From positions 17,369,467-17,433,466 of the forward strand of contig CAIIXF020000002.1 of the NCBI GenBank assembly GCA_903813345.2: DNA of 64,000 bases, in the 5' to 3' direction. The notes under the pieces were generated by a model. It was not told the origin of the DNA, searched no databases, and saw nothing but the letters and a program-made list of their open reading frames with translations. Shown here in pieces: positions 62,634 to 64,000 of the stretch. Source of the DNA: Owenia fusiformis (lineage: Eukaryota > Annelida > Polychaeta > Sabellida > Oweniidae). The first letter of the stretch is position 1; each line of letters starts with the position of its first letter. Made by a program: the position numbers and the translations under genes.

Positions 62634-63127
62634 CTGAATATCAAAGAATCAGATTACTCAGATTCTTCAGAAAATTTAAAATCTACAAACCTTATTTCCT
62701 GATTTCTCAGATTTAACTTTCTCAGTTTTTACGGAAAATGCAAATTCTTAATAACCAGGAATCAGATTTCTCAGATTCAACAGATTCTACAGTTTTTACA
62801 GAAAATGTAGATTCTGCACATCCCGAAATCAGATTCAAAGGGTTCTACTTCTTAATTCAACAAGATATCAGATTTGTCAGATTCAACAGATTCAACAGAT
62901 TCTACAGTTATTTACAGAATCTGAATATTCTGCACATCCCTAAATCAGATTTCTCAGATACAACAGATTCTTCAGTTTTAACAGAAAATGTAGATTCTGA
63001 ATAACCAAGAATCAGATTTGTCAGATTTCGAGATTCTACAGTTTTTACAGAAAATGTAAATTCTGAATATCTAAGAATCAGATTTCTCAGATTCAACAGA
63101 TTCTTCAGAAAATGCAAAATCTGCATC
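62634..63127. repeat. ~67-bp minisatellite, left arm of an inverted pair
   Basis: Degenerate copies of a unit with CAGATTTCTCAGATTCAACA, then GATTCTACAG, a T-run, ACAGAAAATG and GATTCTG. The arm to the right carries the reverse complement of the same unit. Open frames inside it, such as 62738-63004, are repeat-derived. Confidence 0.8.
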
Positions 63128-63258
63128 CAATGATCATTTACATCGTCTGACCATGGACAACAAAAGTAATGTTAAGTAAGAGAAATTTTTTTCATTATCA
63201 TTGTTCATTAAAAGTGTAATCAAGATATTCAGAAAAAATTGTTAAATCTGTTGAATTT

Positions 63259-64000
63259 GATTCTGTGATTTACAGAATCTACATTTTCTGTAAAAACTAA
63301 AGAATCTATCGAATCTGAGAAATCTGATTTGTGTATGTGCAGAATATTCATTTTCTGTAAAAGCTGAAGAATCTCTTGAATCTGAGAAATCTGATTTGTG
63401 TATGTGCAGAATATTCATTTTCTGTAAAAACTGAAGAATATGTTGAATCAGAGGAATCTGATTTTGGGATGTACAGAATATTCATTTCTTTAAAAACAGA
63501 AGAATCTTTTGAATCAGAGGAATCTGATTTTGGGATGTATAGAATATTAATTTTCTGTAAAAACTTAAGCATATGTTGAATCTGACTAATCTGATTCTTT
63601 GTTCTACAGAATCTACATTTTCTGTAACAACTGAAGAATCTGTTGAATCTGAGAATTCTGATTTTGGGATGTGCAGAATATTCATTTTCTGTAAAAACTG
63701 TAGAATCTGTTGAATCAGAGGAATCTGATTTTGGGATGTACAGAATGAATTCATTTTCTGTAAAAACTGAAAAATATGTTGAATCTGAGAAATCTGATCC
63801 TTAGATGTTCAGAATTTATATTTTTTGTAAAAGGTATGGAATCTGTTAAATCTGACAAACCTGATTCTTGGTTATTCAGAATCTACATTTCTGTAAAAAC
63901 TGTAGAATCTTTTGAATCTAAGAATTCTGATTTTGGGATGTGCAGAATATTCATTTTCTGTAAAAACTGAAGAATCTGTTGAATCTGAAGACTCTGATTT
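63259..64000. repeat. ~67-bp minisatellite, right arm, opposite orientation
   Basis: Tandem copies whose AGAATATT landmark falls at 63341, 63408 and 63475, a 67-bp period. The unit is CAGAATATTC, ATTTTCTG, an A-run, CTGAAGAATCTGTTGAATCT, GAGAAATCTGATTT. It is the reverse complement of the arm at 62634-63127 and runs off the end of the window. About 130 bp of unrelated DNA separates the arms. Its open frames are not genes. Confidence 0.85.

Noticed and set aside
62738-63970. Ser/Glu- and Ile/Phe-rich open frames in the right-hand minisatellite
   Set aside because: They are repeat translations in both orientations of the 67-bp unit, with no fixed frame.

Overview
The window looks like a piece of an animal nuclear genome, most likely a marine invertebrate; a mollusc would fit, but the sequence does not fix the phylum. 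The grounds are AT-rich non-coding DNA, a CR1-like LINE with an N-terminal 2A peptide, a tRNA gene without encoded CCA, an intron-flanked exon that reads like the start of a CUB domain, and very large satellite blocks. Little of it codes for protein.

Left flank (1-5.5 kb). After about 0.8 kb of featureless AT-rich DNA there is a minisatellite of about 30 bp units (about 820-1515). A minus-strand CR1/jockey-type LINE abuts it. Its 913-codon frame (4241-1500) has an N-terminal hydrophobic region, a 2A motif, an APE-type endonuclease and most of a reverse transcriptase. It stops just after the catalytic FADD box, where element sequence meets the minisatellite. A clean tRNA-Cys(GCA) gene with a T-run terminator lies at 5449-5520.

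Viral-type replication module (5.79-6.28 kb). Five phased 24-bp CCAAT repeats and a TATA box lead into a perfect 8-bp hairpin with TAATATT in its loop, flanked by GGTAC iterons. This is the layout of a CRESS-DNA virus origin. It sits 22 bases before an ATG that opens the HUH endonuclease domain of a Rep protein with motifs I, II and III all present. No helicase domain follows: a few residues after motif III the frame runs straight into satellite DNA.

Giant satellite (6.28-61.28 kb). About 55 kb, roughly 900 copies, of a 61-bp unit in a single orientation. The unit is itself a dimer of about 30-bp monomers, is organised mainly as 122-bp A/B pairs, and carries longer nested periods that are multiples of 61 bp. 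Each unit carries AATAAA on the + strand. The left edge against rep is sharp and made of consensus units; the right edge decays gradually into degenerate 30-bp monomers. A 5.4-kb stretch at 27.0-32.4 kb recurs at 53.1-58.5 kb. A band from about 22 to 46 kb is full of 1-base indels and may be under-polished assembly.

Right flank (61.3-64 kb). AT-rich DNA holds one short open frame, a 91-bp CUB-like exon with good splice sites, and, in what would be its downstream intron, a 67-bp minisatellite arranged as two opposed arms.

The main candidate for something new is the physical unit made by a CRESS-type origin, an HUH-only Rep and a huge, strictly oriented satellite. Whether Rep nicking has any role in amplifying the array is inference only.
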